Assembly (NCBI RefSeq): GCF_013113835.1
Contig: NZ_VTYQ01000001.1
Span: 682,001-746,000, forward strand
Direction of reading: 5' to 3'
Source of the DNA: Vibrio sp. RE88
Lineage (GTDB): Bacteria > Pseudomonadota > Gammaproteobacteria > Enterobacterales > Vibrionaceae
Length of the DNA: 64,000 bases
In this document: positions 28,401 to 36,199 of the stretch, piece after piece
How the letters are laid out: each line of letters opens with the position of its first letter
How positions within the stretch are numbered: the stretch's first letter is position 1
Program-made: the position numbers and the translations under genes
Notes under the pieces: generated by a model
Database searches by the model: none
Told to the model about the DNA's origin: nothing
What the model saw: the letters and a program-made list of their open reading frames with translations, nothing else

Positions 28401-31400
28401 TGTAGTTATGTGGGCTCAGGACTATAAGATCGATGGCTTCCGCTTCGATTTGATGGGACACCTGATGAAGTCGAGCATGCTGCATGTGTATGAGAAAACC
28501 AAGCTAGTAGATGAAGATACTTGGTTCTATGGCGAAGGTTGGAACTTCGGTGAAGTTGCTGATGGTCAACGTGGTGAAAACGCAACACAATGGCCGATGG
28601 CGGGTACAGGCATAGGGACTTACAACGATCGTCTACGTGATGGCGTCCGTGGTGGCGGGCCATTCGATAGTGGCGATGCCTTGCTTGAGAATCCGGGTTT
28701 TGCCAATGCTGGCAGCCGATTCAATGATGACCTGAAATCGAAGATGGATCTTATCCGCTACGGTATGACAGGTAATCTGCAAAACTACCCGTTAGAAACG
28801 TATAGCGGTGCGACTGTGTACGGTCGCGACTTCCAGTACGGAGGGCAGGGGGCGGCTTATACGCTCGATCCTCAGGAATCCATCAATTACGTTTCAAAGC
28901 ATGACAACCAAACGTTATGGGATTTCAACCAGTACAAAGCCGATGCCAACATCACGCCAGCAGACCGTGCGCGTATGCAGATCGTAGGTCTATCAACCGT
29001 GATGCTCGGGCAAGGTGTACCATTCTTGCACATGGGGTCTGAATTACTACGCTCTAAATCCATGGAACGCGATAGCTACGACAGTGGTGATTGGTACAAC
29101 AAAGTCGATTTCAGTAAGCAGACGAATAACTGGAACATTGGCCTGCCACGTGCTGATAAAGATCAGGCTAACTGGAGTGCTATCCAATCAATCATTAGTA
29201 ATCCGAATACCGTGGCAACTCCGGAGCATATTGCTTGGACAGATGAGGTCTTTAAAGAGCTGTTGAAGATTCGTTCCGGCACGCCATTGCTTCGTCTAGT
29301 GAGTGAAGAGCAAGTCTTGAAGCGTGTACGTTTCCACAATATTGGGCCGTCGACATTACCGGGCATGATTGTGATGTCGGTGAATGATGGGGTGAGTGCT
29401 GGCGCAGACCTTGATAGCAACTTCGACTCAATTGTTGTTGCGATTAATGCCAATACTTCAGCACAAACCATTCAGATTGCTGGAGCACAAAGCTTTGAGT
29501 TGCATCCAGTGTTGAAAGCCTCGTCTGATTCAGTCGTTAAGCAGGCGAAGTTCGAAGACGGTGCTTTCACTATTCCCCCACTCACTGCGGCTGTCTTTGT
29601 CCAGACACAAAATGGTGCGCAAGGAGAAGGGCTGAGCGTTGACAGTAAGCCGGTTGATGTTGCGCCTTACGGCTCTACCAAAGTATACGTTCGTGGCTCA
29701 ATGAATGGCTGGAGTACCAGTGATGAAATGGCCTATCAGGGTGACGGTGTGTACGCCTTTGAAGGTTATCTCACTCCGGGAGAGTATGAGTTCAAACTGG
29801 CTTCTTCTGACTGGAGTACGATCAACCTTGGTTTTGGTGGTTTCTCGACTGGCAACGGTTCTGTCACGCTTGAAGATGCAGGTAATGGCAACATCAAAGT
29901 GACAGTGACCGAGCAAGGTGTGTACAAGTTTACGTTAGACGCTTCAGACCAATCTGCGTTGGTAGTGTCTGTCGTAGATACGAATCTTGACTACGCCTGC
30001 TATCAGGATGACAACAAAGCATGTGACCTGAGAATCTACCAGGTGATGGTGGAGTCATTTGTAGATGGAGACCCAGACCATAACTACGGTGTGGGCTACG
30101 GCAATTCGCACCACAATGGAGACCTTCAGGGTGTCATTGACAGTCTTGACTACATTGCGAGCTTAAACGTGAACGCGTTGTGGCTCACACCTGTGTTTGA
30201 TTCTTGCGCGGGTCAGGCTGGTGATGATCGTCTTGACGCCACGGGCTATTTTGCTTGTGACTACTTCAATGTCGATCCTAAATTTGGCACAAAAGAAAAG
30301 CTGAAAGAACTGGTCGATGCTGCTCACGCTAAAGGTCTATACGTGCTTTTAGATGGGGTGTTCGGCCATACTAATCTTACTGGTGTGAAACCTTCCCCAA
30401 CGGGTAAGCTACCAAGCTTGAGAGGGGAAGAGGGTTATCCGGGTATGTATGTGAATTACCCAGATGCAGCGAGCGAAGCCTTCTTCACAGAGGTCGCAAC
30501 TTATTGGGTGAAAGAGTTTGGTATTGACGGCTGGCGTCTCGACCAATCTTACCAGCTACCACTTGAGGTATGGCGCAACATTCGAGCTGCAGTAGAGCAA
30601 GCCTCACTGGATAATAAGAACGCTGGTAAGCAATGGGGAACACTCGGCTACATGGTCGGTGAAGTCTGGAAAGGTGCCGATGAGATTACGGCAACAACCT
30701 ATGGCAGTGACGCACAACCGGGTCTTTCGTCGGCGTTCAACTTCCCGTTACGTTATGGCTTAGTTCAAGCTCTGGCGGTAGAAGAATCTGGAGCTAGCAA
30801 CAATGCCCGTGTGCTGGATGCAGAGTGGAACAGTCGCGCCAAATCGCCTTACCATGCGATGCCAAACTTAATGCTAGGTAACCATGATCTGGTACGCTTC
30901 GGTGACCTGATTCAGCGTGGCAATCTTGGTGAAGCAGTCAAGCGACACAAAGCCGCGTTTAGCTTTCTAGCGGCTTACTCTGGGCCAATCACACTTTACT
31001 ACGGTGAAGAGATTGGTGACGAAGTCGCTAACTTCTCGGACAAGGTAACATCTGATTGTGCCGCACAGGGGCTGTGTGATGATCACGTCGCTCGCTCAAG
31101 CGCGAAAGTGCAGGGTGTGACTGGGGTGACGCTTACTGCTGAGCAGCAAGATGTGAAGAACTATCTGACTCAAATCATGCAGGTTCGTAGTGAACATCCG
31201 GCGCTTTACGCAGGTGAGCGACGCAATCTATGGTTGGATGACAACCTGTATGCTGACCTTAAAGTAAACGGCGACGAGCAGATCATTTACGTACTCAACA
31301 CATCAACAACGGAACAAACACTCAATGTCGACTTAACAAGAGTCAAATCGACAGACGAATTTGAAGACTTGATGAGTGGTGAGCTGATTAATGTTCAGGC

Positions 31401-31458
31401 GACATCCGGTGCGGTTGCTGTGCCTGCTCTGACAGGGCGACTTCTTTTAATAAAATAA
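25414..31458 (+). CDS. Lipoprotein amylopullulanase with two GH13 domains
   Basis: 2014 residues. The signal peptide ends in LLAGC (Cys21). In order: a ~190-residue N-terminal region; Asp-rich calcium-binding repeats of thrombospondin-3/dockerin type (about 225-390, DxDGDGxxD); CBM41 (about 403-506, YYKRDDGNYADWGLHLW); CBM48 (about 640-700); a pullulanase GH13 (about 770-1280) with VVYNHT, nucleophile Asp1012, Glu1041 and Asp1164; a starch-binding-like beta domain (about 1423-1521, VYVRGSMNGWS); and a second GH13 alpha-amylase domain (about 1539-1930) with Asp1710, Glu1750 and Asp1825. It should cleave alpha-1,6 and alpha-1,4 bonds at the cell surface. ATG 25402 is an alternative start. Confidence 0.93.
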   Translation: MNIKLTKLSLAMASLGLLAGCNDPLEVNVMDGYIEKASVWLDVNGNGRQDRYEPSAVTDKDGYAAIDLEGLNIEDEDVYLVAKTQRGVSIDADIPGITVTRDYTLMAPSHYSLVTPFSTYIAAQMQQGVSERKALRKLRRQLKQPHLDLESDYVDQQEVVVARSAKALTQLLPETMEEQDMEALAETLELGSKALGKELKRGRNELLNKTLMLDEQGVPVIAQDSDGDGVADAIDLFPTDIKESADADNDGIGDHADTDDDNDGFSDVVELELASDPYSSASFPTDLDGDKIPDAHDSDIDGDGWSNKEETRLGTDPYSASSQPADRDGDGITDSEDSDIDGDGADNGMDAFPEDRFESKDTNGDGLGDFASSDDDGDGIPDSIDPNPTSPDNSSSEPAPVYSESVIYYKRDDGNYADWGLHLWNNASCDAVSADALNGVDWGNPYAWGEIDPLYGAKYVVPLKSDHGACMNFIVHKGDEKALGGDDLKAEFAKGNTLYTTHGSSVVKYSPDEQIVVKLDGAAAHWLDVNSIAWFDHNEAASYQIWSRAAGNGDINQPEQFIKYDISFAGNVDNPDFPHLKDRVGFYLDVDTETAKALLKTQLIAVALDDEGKPLVATRVQIPGVVDTLYTAGPNDADEAKLGSWIEGDNANFALWAPTAQDVELYLYDQDKALIAQSPFSLTLDSATGIWRYQGDASLKNVFYRYRVKAYHPKTDHVEWMMTTDPYSLSLSTSSLHSQLVDLTDDETKPAGWDSQWIPELENPEDHIIYELHVRDFSVSDTQGTPANNGKYLAFLDDERDSVKQLKSLKEAGLTTIHLLPTYDLASVPEDPAKTVNLTDTVEKLCGINPDAKLCSDGTSRGATILSLLEQTDPNSGEAQALLADVRPLDGFNWGYDPFHYNAPEGSYAVATDGISRIREYRQMVQKLHDMGFRVVQDVVYNHTYSSGLYDKSVLDKAVPGYYHRLNPITGAVENSTCCDNTASENRMFEKLVADSVVMWAQDYKIDGFRFDLMGHLMKSSMLHVYEKTKLVDEDTWFYGEGWNFGEVADGQRGENATQWPMAGTGIGTYNDRLRDGVRGGGPFDSGDALLENPGFANAGSRFNDDLKSKMDLIRYGMTGNLQNYPLETYSGATVYGRDFQYGGQGAAYTLDPQESINYVSKHDNQTLWDFNQYKADANITPADRARMQIVGLSTVMLGQGVPFLHMGSELLRSKSMERDSYDSGDWYNKVDFSKQTNNWNIGLPRADKDQANWSAIQSIISNPNTVATPEHIAWTDEVFKELLKIRSGTPLLRLVSEEQVLKRVRFHNIGPSTLPGMIVMSVNDGVSAGADLDSNFDSIVVAINANTSAQTIQIAGAQSFELHPVLKASSDSVVKQAKFEDGAFTIPPLTAAVFVQTQNGAQGEGLSVDSKPVDVAPYGSTKVYVRGSMNGWSTSDEMAYQGDGVYAFEGYLTPGEYEFKLASSDWSTINLGFGGFSTGNGSVTLEDAGNGNIKVTVTEQGVYKFTLDASDQSALVVSVVDTNLDYACYQDDNKACDLRIYQVMVESFVDGDPDHNYGVGYGNSHHNGDLQGVIDSLDYIASLNVNALWLTPVFDSCAGQAGDDRLDATGYFACDYFNVDPKFGTKEKLKELVDAAHAKGLYVLLDGVFGHTNLTGVKPSPTGKLPSLRGEEGYPGMYVNYPDAASEAFFTEVATYWVKEFGIDGWRLDQSYQLPLEVWRNIRAAVEQASLDNKNAGKQWGTLGYMVGEVWKGADEITATTYGSDAQPGLSSAFNFPLRYGLVQALAVEESGASNNARVLDAEWNSRAKSPYHAMPNLMLGNHDLVRFGDLIQRGNLGEAVKRHKAAFSFLAAYSGPITLYYGEEIGDEVANFSDKVTSDCAAQGLCDDHVARSSAKVQGVTGVTLTAEQQDVKNYLTQIMQVRSEHPALYAGERRNLWLDDNLYADLKVNGDEQIIYVLNTSTTEQTLNVDLTRVKSTDEFEDLMSGELINVQATSGAVAVPALTGRLLLIK

Positions 31459-31488
31459 CGGGCTGTTAAAACCGTTTTACTGAAACGA

Positions 31489-31519
31489 AAAAGGCTCTCC
31501 TAATATGGAGAGCCTTTTG
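31489..31519 (+). terminator. Terminator after amylopullulanase
   Basis: AAAAGGCTCTCC pairs with GGAGAGCCTTTT around TAATAT, with a short T tract. Confidence 0.85.
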
Positions 31520-31599
31520 TTTCAGAGCCTAATTATCAGCTGCCGTTGTTGGTAAATATTTAATTATTTGATGTTTTAGTCATGACCAAGTCCAAAGTG

Positions 31600-31773
31600 T
31601 TATTTCTGGTGAATCACTTGGCTGGCAGGTTTCTTACTTTGAAGTTCGTCCAGTAGTAGCTGTGTATGAACATAGAGGTAACTTATCGCCTCTTTTTTCT
31701 CTGGTTCTGCGTGAATCAACCGGCACCAATAGGTTATCTCTTGAAGGCGAGACTCTAGGTCTTCTGTATTCAT
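31600..31773 (-). CDS. Small acidic/amphipathic protein, 57 residues
   Basis: ATG 31773 opens a 57-codon frame ending at TAA 31600-31602. The product starts MNTEDLESRLQEITYWCRLI and continues HAEPEKKEAISYLYVHTQLLLDELQS, a strongly amphipathic two-helix hairpin of normal protein composition. That is much better than competing frames in the same place. The ribosome-binding site is modest (GGTAG). The family is not recognised. It is divergent from the XRE-VUT-queF operon, and its C-terminus lies ~80 bp from the amylopullulanase terminator. Confidence 0.65.
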   Translation of the reverse strand: MNTEDLESRLQEITYWCRLIHAEPEKKEAISYLYVHTQLLLDELQSKKPASQVIHQK

Positions 31774-31795
31774 GATCATCTACCAACATTAAAAG

Positions 31796-31866
31796 ATACA
31801 CATTAGTGTACACATTATGCATGCGTGTGTATATTTAATTGTTTTTTAATATGATACTGATATCAT
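31796..31866. promoter_or_regulatory. Dyad-rich promoter region of the XRE-VUT-queF operon
   Basis: The region contains GTGTACAC (31806-31813), repeated TGTGTA/TACACA half-sites to 31833, and ATGATA-CTGA-TATCAT (31851-31866). It sits between a divergent small gene and an HTH regulator gene, so it is a plausible autoregulatory operator. A short GAGG/CCTC hairpin lies in the leader at about 31878-31894. Confidence 0.4.
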
Positions 31867-31917
31867 TGCTTTTTTGGGAGAGGTCGGGCCTCGCTATTAT
31901 GACCAATAGGCACAAAG

Positions 31918-32514
31918 ATGAAGAATAACAGTGAGCAACTGGACATACTTAGGGACAACATTCAGTTTGGCCTAAATAAGAGTAAAGAGACCAAGGCGTC
32001 ATTAAGTCGTAAAACCGGTGTTACGCGCTCCACTATCTACAAAATACTCGATGGCAAAGTTGAACGAGTGCAGACCTCGACTGTTGAACGTATTGCCAAT
32101 TTCTTTGGTACGACCTGCCATATTATTCAAAATGAATCGCTAGAAGATCTGCTATCTGAAACACCTGTCGTGTCGGTGTGTGGAAATAAAAACCCTATTG
32201 CCGTGCCGATTCTGAGTGAAATTGAATTTGTACAGAAAAGTGAATATTACATTGGTGATCTGATCACCGACTATCCCCTTACCTACCATTTTTCTGAAGG
32301 GAGTAACATCGTAGCGATTCGAGTAGGCCAGATTCTATCCAGCTATTTTACTCGGGGGAATCTACTGATTATTGATCGCTCCAATCACAATGAAAAAGAG
32401 CTGAGTAAGCTCATCGTTCGTGATGGTGCATTGCACTCTCTTCCCCCTAATACTTCTCTCTTAGAAGGCGATTTTCTTTTTGGAGTAATACTCGAGGAAC
32501 GTTTTTGTGTTTAA
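31918..32514 (+). CDS. XRE-family regulator with degenerate S24-like C-terminal domain
   Basis: 198 residues. The N-terminal HTH (about 12-65) reads LNKSKETKASLSRKTGVTRSTIYKILDGKVERVQTSTVERIANFF, a standard XRE fold. The C-terminal half (about 95-195) resembles the LexA/CI peptidase-S24 fold (IVAIRVGQILSSYFTRGNLLIIDRS), but the usual GxSM catalytic serine motif is absent, so it is probably a sensing or dimerisation domain rather than an autoprotease. It overlaps the transporter gene by 8 bp and is first in an operon ending with queF. Regulation of 7-deazaguanine salvage is inferred from that context. Confidence 0.8.
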   Translation: MKNNSEQLDILRDNIQFGLNKSKETKASLSRKTGVTRSTIYKILDGKVERVQTSTVERIANFFGTTCHIIQNESLEDLLSETPVVSVCGNKNPIAVPILSEIEFVQKSEYYIGDLITDYPLTYHFSEGSNIVAIRVGQILSSYFTRGNLLIIDRSNHNEKELSKLIVRDGALHSLPPNTSLLEGDFLFGVILEERFCV

Positions 32515-33388
32515 TAAAAAATATAAGTTAATTGGCTTTAATGGTGCGCCTGAAATGATGGCGAGTGTGATGATTCGGGGAACTGGAAAGGTCGTGAACA
32601 TGCCCGCTAAAGATCTTATTTCCAGTGAAGTCGCTGATGATTTAAATCGAAATGAATTGGTTGAGGTATGTAAGAAAGTCTATTCAAAATCGGGCTTTGA
32701 AGGGGCATACGAGCTAGAGGATAGGCATGAAAGTTATTGGATGAGCTACTCTTTTCTCGTACTTTGCCTGTGTTCGCTTTTTACATTGTCAAACATTACC
32801 GGAATTAAACCTGTAGAAATATTCAACACAGGTTTAATTGTCCCTGCCGCAATATTCCTCTACCCAATTTCATTTATATTTGTTGATATATTAAACGAAT
32901 ACTTTGGTTTAAAGCTCGCCAGAAAAGCCATCATACAATCGACAGTGGTCAATGCCGGGATACTTGTCCTTCTCTATTTATCCACCACTATCCCTAGCAT
33001 AGGCCCATGGCAAGCCATGGATGAGCAGTATACTTCGCTTGTCACAAGCATGACCTCAGTGTTTTTAGCCTCTTTAAGTTCTTACTTTATTTCTGAGAAC
33101 ATCAATGCTTACGTCCTGAACAAGATAAAAATCGCCACACAATCTCGATGGCTTGCCATTCGAGTCATAGCAAGTACCAGTATCGCATCTGTAGTGGATA
33201 GCGCACTGTTTATCAGTATTGCATTCTTTAATGTACTACCAAATGACGTACTCTTCGTTATGTTTCTCAGCCAGGTTGCTATCAAGATCTTATATGCGCT
33301 GTTCAGTGTCGCGCCAATTTATTTCGCACGGAAATTATTTTCCCGCTTAATCAACGTCAAGGAATTAAATACTAATGACAACCTATGA
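32507..33388 (+). CDS. Queuosine-precursor transporter, VUT (YhhQ) family, with N-terminal extension
   Basis: 293 residues from GTG 32507, with GAGGA 8 nt upstream inside the regulator gene. After a ~75-residue soluble extension (MMASVMIRGTGKVVNMPAKD), six hydrophobic segments begin at WMSYSFLVLCLCSLFTLSNI. The motif YPISFIFVDILNEYFGLKLARKAI is the VUT signature (FxxxDxxNExxG-like). E. coli YhhQ imports preQ0 and preQ1. The extension is unusual, as YhhQ lacks it. It overlaps queF by 14 bp, consistent with joint salvage of a 7-deazaguanine. Confidence 0.88.
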   Translation: MFNKKYKLIGFNGAPEMMASVMIRGTGKVVNMPAKDLISSEVADDLNRNELVEVCKKVYSKSGFEGAYELEDRHESYWMSYSFLVLCLCSLFTLSNITGIKPVEIFNTGLIVPAAIFLYPISFIFVDILNEYFGLKLARKAIIQSTVVNAGILVLLYLSTTIPSIGPWQAMDEQYTSLVTSMTSVFLASLSSYFISENINAYVLNKIKIATQSRWLAIRVIASTSIASVVDSALFISIAFFNVLPNDVLFVMFLSQVAIKILYALFSVAPIYFARKLFSRLINVKELNTNDNL

Positions 33389-34193
33389 TAAGAACCTAGG
33401 CAAAAGAAGTGAGTATATCTCTCAGTATCAACCTGAGTTGCTCGATCCTATCCCAAGAAAAAAAGGCAGAGATGAGATTAAAGATCTTAAGGTCGCCACT
33501 CATGCTGGGTATGATTTATGGACTGCTTTTGAAGTGTCATGGTTGAGCAATAAAGGAAAGCCAATCGTCGCAATCGCGGAGTTTATTATTCCTCACACGT
33601 CCAACAACTTGATTGAATCGAAGTCATTCAAATTGTATTTAAATAGCTTCAATCAAACACGTTTTGAGTCGAAAGAAATTGTTATTGAGAAAATGCAGTC
33701 TGACTTAACCAATGCCGCTGGTGCCGAAGTGACGGTGTCATTCATGGATGTAGATGAACCACAACAAACCTCAATAAATAACCAATTTGATTGTATTGAT
33801 GGTTTGGATATCACCGTAGACTCGTTTGAGTATGATGCGGATTCGCTCTCAGGAAGTACTGTGGATGAGTATGTCTCTGAATCTTTATGCTCTCACCTCT
33901 TGAAATCGAACTGTTTGGTCACGAATCAGCCAGATTGGGGAAGCGTATATATTCGTTATACGGGAGCTAAAATCAATCATGAGAGTCTTCTCAAGTATCT
34001 AATCTCATTCCGTGAACATAATGAATTTCACGAGCAATGCGTCGAGCGTATCTATTCTGATATCAAACGATGCTGCGCCCCTGAAAAGCTGACAGTGTTT
34101 GCTCGATATACGCGACGAGGCGGTCTTGATATAAACCCGTATCGTAGTGACTTTGAAAGTGAAATCTGCTCTGGTAGAAACCCGAGACAGTAA
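33375..34193 (+). CDS. queF: NADPH-dependent 7-cyano-7-deazaguanine reductase QueF
   Basis: QueF reduces the nitrile of preQ0 to the amine preQ1 for queuosine tRNA modification. The 272-residue protein is the two-domain YqfD-like type (E. coli 282). It contains the family motif ESKSFKLYLNSFNQTRF (81-97), nucleophile Cys180 in LKSNCLVT with general acid Asp187 in QPDWGS, FHEQCVERI near 218, and RYTRRGGLDINPYRS near the end. It overlaps the transporter gene, so it likely processes imported preQ0. Vibrio species usually carry a queF elsewhere, so this could be a second copy. Confidence 0.95.
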   Translation: MTTYDKNLGKRSEYISQYQPELLDPIPRKKGRDEIKDLKVATHAGYDLWTAFEVSWLSNKGKPIVAIAEFIIPHTSNNLIESKSFKLYLNSFNQTRFESKEIVIEKMQSDLTNAAGAEVTVSFMDVDEPQQTSINNQFDCIDGLDITVDSFEYDADSLSGSTVDEYVSESLCSHLLKSNCLVTNQPDWGSVYIRYTGAKINHESLLKYLISFREHNEFHEQCVERIYSDIKRCCAPEKLTVFARYTRRGGLDINPYRSDFESEICSGRNPRQ

Positions 34194-34269
34194 CCAACGG
34201 CTTAACCTAAAAAGTTTGTTTGAAAGGGGACGTAACCCGAATTTCGTTTAACTTTCAGGTCCGTCGTTC

Positions 34270-34298
34270 AGAGCAGATGTCTTGCTTACATCTGCTCT
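34270..34298. terminator. Hairpin between queF and arylamine acetyltransferase genes
   Basis: AGAGCAGATGT (34270-34280) and ACATCTGCTCT (34288-34298) form a perfect 11-bp stem. There is no U tract on either strand, so its role as terminator of these convergent genes is probable rather than certain. Confidence 0.5.
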
Positions 34299-34308
34299 AC
34301 TAACATCG

Positions 34309-35109
34309 TTAAATGTCTTTACTGAGTGGCACAAAATCTTCAAAGCTCGCGTCCAGTTCAATGCCAAACATTTCTTTTAAAATAACAAGATAGTTTTCAT
34401 TTTCCGCGATCTCTTTTTCCTCGGTATGCCCGTTAGTTTTTATCTTTAACGTGTTGTTAAGCAGCGTGATGATGCCATTGTCTGTGGTTAATGTTGCCAC
34501 CCGCTTTTGCAAGAAGGTTGAGTCAGGGCTGGTCGACGTATAGAAATTGCCGTAGGCAATATCGCTGTCGCAAACATGAGTGAAATCAAGGCTATAAAGA
34601 TCAATCCAGTCATCGTCAATATTTACCTGAAGCATGGTGCCAAACAGAGAGTGTTTAACAAACCGTAACGTCTGTAAGTCGGTGGTGATTTCCCTATCGA
34701 AAACAACGGGTATAGGTGCTCGCGGAGTCTGAGCACCGAAGCCAACATCGACAATCCATTCCTGTCCCTCAAGTGTAACCAGTGATACCTGATGGCTGCG
34801 GCCAGACGGTTGTGGTCCAAGATGCACTCGACCAAGCAGTGGTTTCGCATCAAAACCGAGGCTTTTTAGGGCGCTGAGTAGCAAGGCATTCACTTCGAAA
34901 CAATAGCCACCACGTTCACTTAGAACTAATTTCTCGAACAAAGCATCGTCAGATAAATTGATGGTGCGACGTAGCGCTACATCAAAGTTTTCAAAAGGAA
35001 TTCTGCGATGCTGAGCGCGGTGGAGGGCAGTGAGATCGTCGATTGTGGTTTGGGGGATGTATGACAGACCGATCTTAGAAAGATATTGGTTTAGCCTGCT
35101 TGAGTCCAT
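34309..35109 (-). CDS. Arylamine N-acetyltransferase
   Basis: 266 residues. It transfers acetyl from acetyl-CoA to arylamines or hydrazines. The Cys-His-Asp triad is complete: Cys70 in RGGYCFEVN, His106 in GRSHQVSL and Asp121 in IVDVGFG. The N-terminal RIPFENFDV is the usual family motif. Length is normal (about 260-290). It is cytoplasmic, with no signal peptide. It is the only gene of its unit, downstream in direction of the AraC-GyrI regulator, 93 bp away on the same strand, so co-transcription is possible. Confidence 0.93.
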   Translation of the reverse strand: MDSSRLNQYLSKIGLSYIPQTTIDDLTALHRAQHRRIPFENFDVALRRTINLSDDALFEKLVLSERGGYCFEVNALLLSALKSLGFDAKPLLGRVHLGPQPSGRSHQVSLVTLEGQEWIVDVGFGAQTPRAPIPVVFDREITTDLQTLRFVKHSLFGTMLQVNIDDDWIDLYSLDFTHVCDSDIAYGNFYTSTSPDSTFLQKRVATLTTDNGIITLLNNTLKIKTNGHTEEKEIAENENYLVILKEMFGIELDASFEDFVPLSKDI

Positions 35110-35202
35110 TGAACAGCTCCGTTGTTAATGAGAATGACACGTTAACAGAAGTGGTTTAACTAATTCAATCTAAGCCTGAATGATTGCGAGCTGAGTGAGT
35201 GC

Positions 35203-36072
35203 CTAATAAAAACTGATAGGTAGGTAAAAATCGAGCTCAAAGTGCTCATCGTCATGCAGAAAGTGGTTCCTGTGATAGTGGACATACGCTGGCGTCGACC
35301 CCAATTTAAAGCCCGATTCGGGCAACCACTGCTCATGAACCTTGCTGATTTGAGGGAGCAATTCTCCATACACTCCGGTGAGGCGGAACACCGCATGTAA
35401 CCCTCCGGGTATCACTAACTGATTTACCACACCGCGAACCTTGATCGGTTTGTCTATCTCGATACACGCCACGTAGCGACAGTTATCCAGCTCGACCAGC
35501 GCTGGATTTGAATGATGCAAACCGTATTGACGTGATGTGTCACGCCCCTCGCTGCTCGCCCAAGCATTTAAGACGCGCCAGGCATTTTTTACCGTTCGGC
35601 TGTAACCTATATGACGAACGTAGGCAGCGAGGCGATCGGAAGTTTCGATGATTTTGGGCTCGGGAAGAGTTTTCTTGGCGACACGATAATAGCCTGCGGC
35701 GATTTCAGGATCTTTGAGGTAGGGTTTATCGATGTTTTGTTGCTCGTGCTTTCGCCATTCTCCGGGAGAGACGCTGAAAGTAGATTTAAATGCACGGCTG
35801 AACGAAGAAACAGAATGAAAGCCGCATTTGTTGGCGATGTCCAATACCGAGGAATGCGGATCAAACATCAATTGGTTTGCGGCGTACTCCATTCGTGTTC
35901 GGCGGATATATTGATGGATAGACTCTCCGACAACCTGTTTAAAAACGCGATGAAAGTGTTGCTCAGAATACGCTGCGATGTCCGCTAATTCCTTGGCTGG
36001 TAAGGATTTACTGATGTCTTTATGAATGTGATAAAGCACGTCATTGATTCGGAATATGTGTTGTCGGCTCAT
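35203..36072 (-). CDS. AraC-family regulator with GyrI-like effector domain
   Basis: 289 residues. The N-terminal AraC DNA-binding domain (about 5-105) has two HTHs: SLPAKELADIAAYSEQHFHRVFKQVVGESIHQYIRR and VLDIANKCGFHSVSSFSRAFKSTFSVSPGEWRK. The C-terminal ~155 residues form a GyrI/BmrR-type effector-binding domain (LAAYVRHIGYSRTVKNAWRVL ... FELDFYLPI). This is the Rob/SoxS-like layout with the ligand domain at the C-terminus. The start is ATG 36072; ATG 36087 is possible, and neither has a clear ribosome site. Two direct repeats upstream are candidate binding sites. It is divergent from an aminotransferase gene. Confidence 0.88.
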   Translation of the reverse strand: MSRQHIFRINDVLYHIHKDISKSLPAKELADIAAYSEQHFHRVFKQVVGESIHQYIRRTRMEYAANQLMFDPHSSVLDIANKCGFHSVSSFSRAFKSTFSVSPGEWRKHEQQNIDKPYLKDPEIAAGYYRVAKKTLPEPKIIETSDRLAAYVRHIGYSRTVKNAWRVLNAWASSEGRDTSRQYGLHHSNPALVELDNCRYVACIEIDKPIKVRGVVNQLVIPGGLHAVFRLTGVYGELLPQISKVHEQWLPESGFKLGSTPAYVHYHRNHFLHDDEHFELDFYLPISFY

Positions 36073-36082
36073 AAAGAAAAAT

Positions 36083-36119
36083 AGCATAAATGGACATGTT
36101 TAACAGCATAAACGGACAT
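36083..36119. promoter_or_regulatory. Direct-repeat operator for the AraC regulator
   Basis: AGCATAAATGGACAT (36083-36097) and AGCATAAACGGACAT (36105-36119) are identical in 14 of 15 bases and start 22 bp apart, two helical turns, in the manner of AraC-type tandem half-sites. They lie between the regulator and the aminotransferase gene. Confidence 0.65.
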
Positions 36120-36199
36120 CCTATTTTCATCAATGGGTTATACACTTCATTAACGTCTTTTGGACGATAAAAATTCTAAAATTACACTCAGGAACTGTT

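Noticed and set aside
31634..31822. 62-codon minus-strand frame starting with MHNVYTNVYLL
   Set aside because: It overlaps the better 57-residue frame, is rich in Arg/Ser/Pro typical of out-of-frame translation, and would read through the dyad-rich promoter region.
31867..31917. Possible preQ1 riboswitch in the leader of the XRE-VUT-queF operon
   Set aside because: Only a short GAGG/CCTC hairpin with a 5-nt loop is present; the A-rich tail and pseudoknot-forming bases of preQ1 aptamers are missing.
32507..34193. Part of a dpd-type 7-deazaguanine DNA-modification island
   Set aside because: No DNA transglycosylase, helicase or nuclease genes are adjacent; a transporter plus QueF points to salvage for tRNA queuosine instead.
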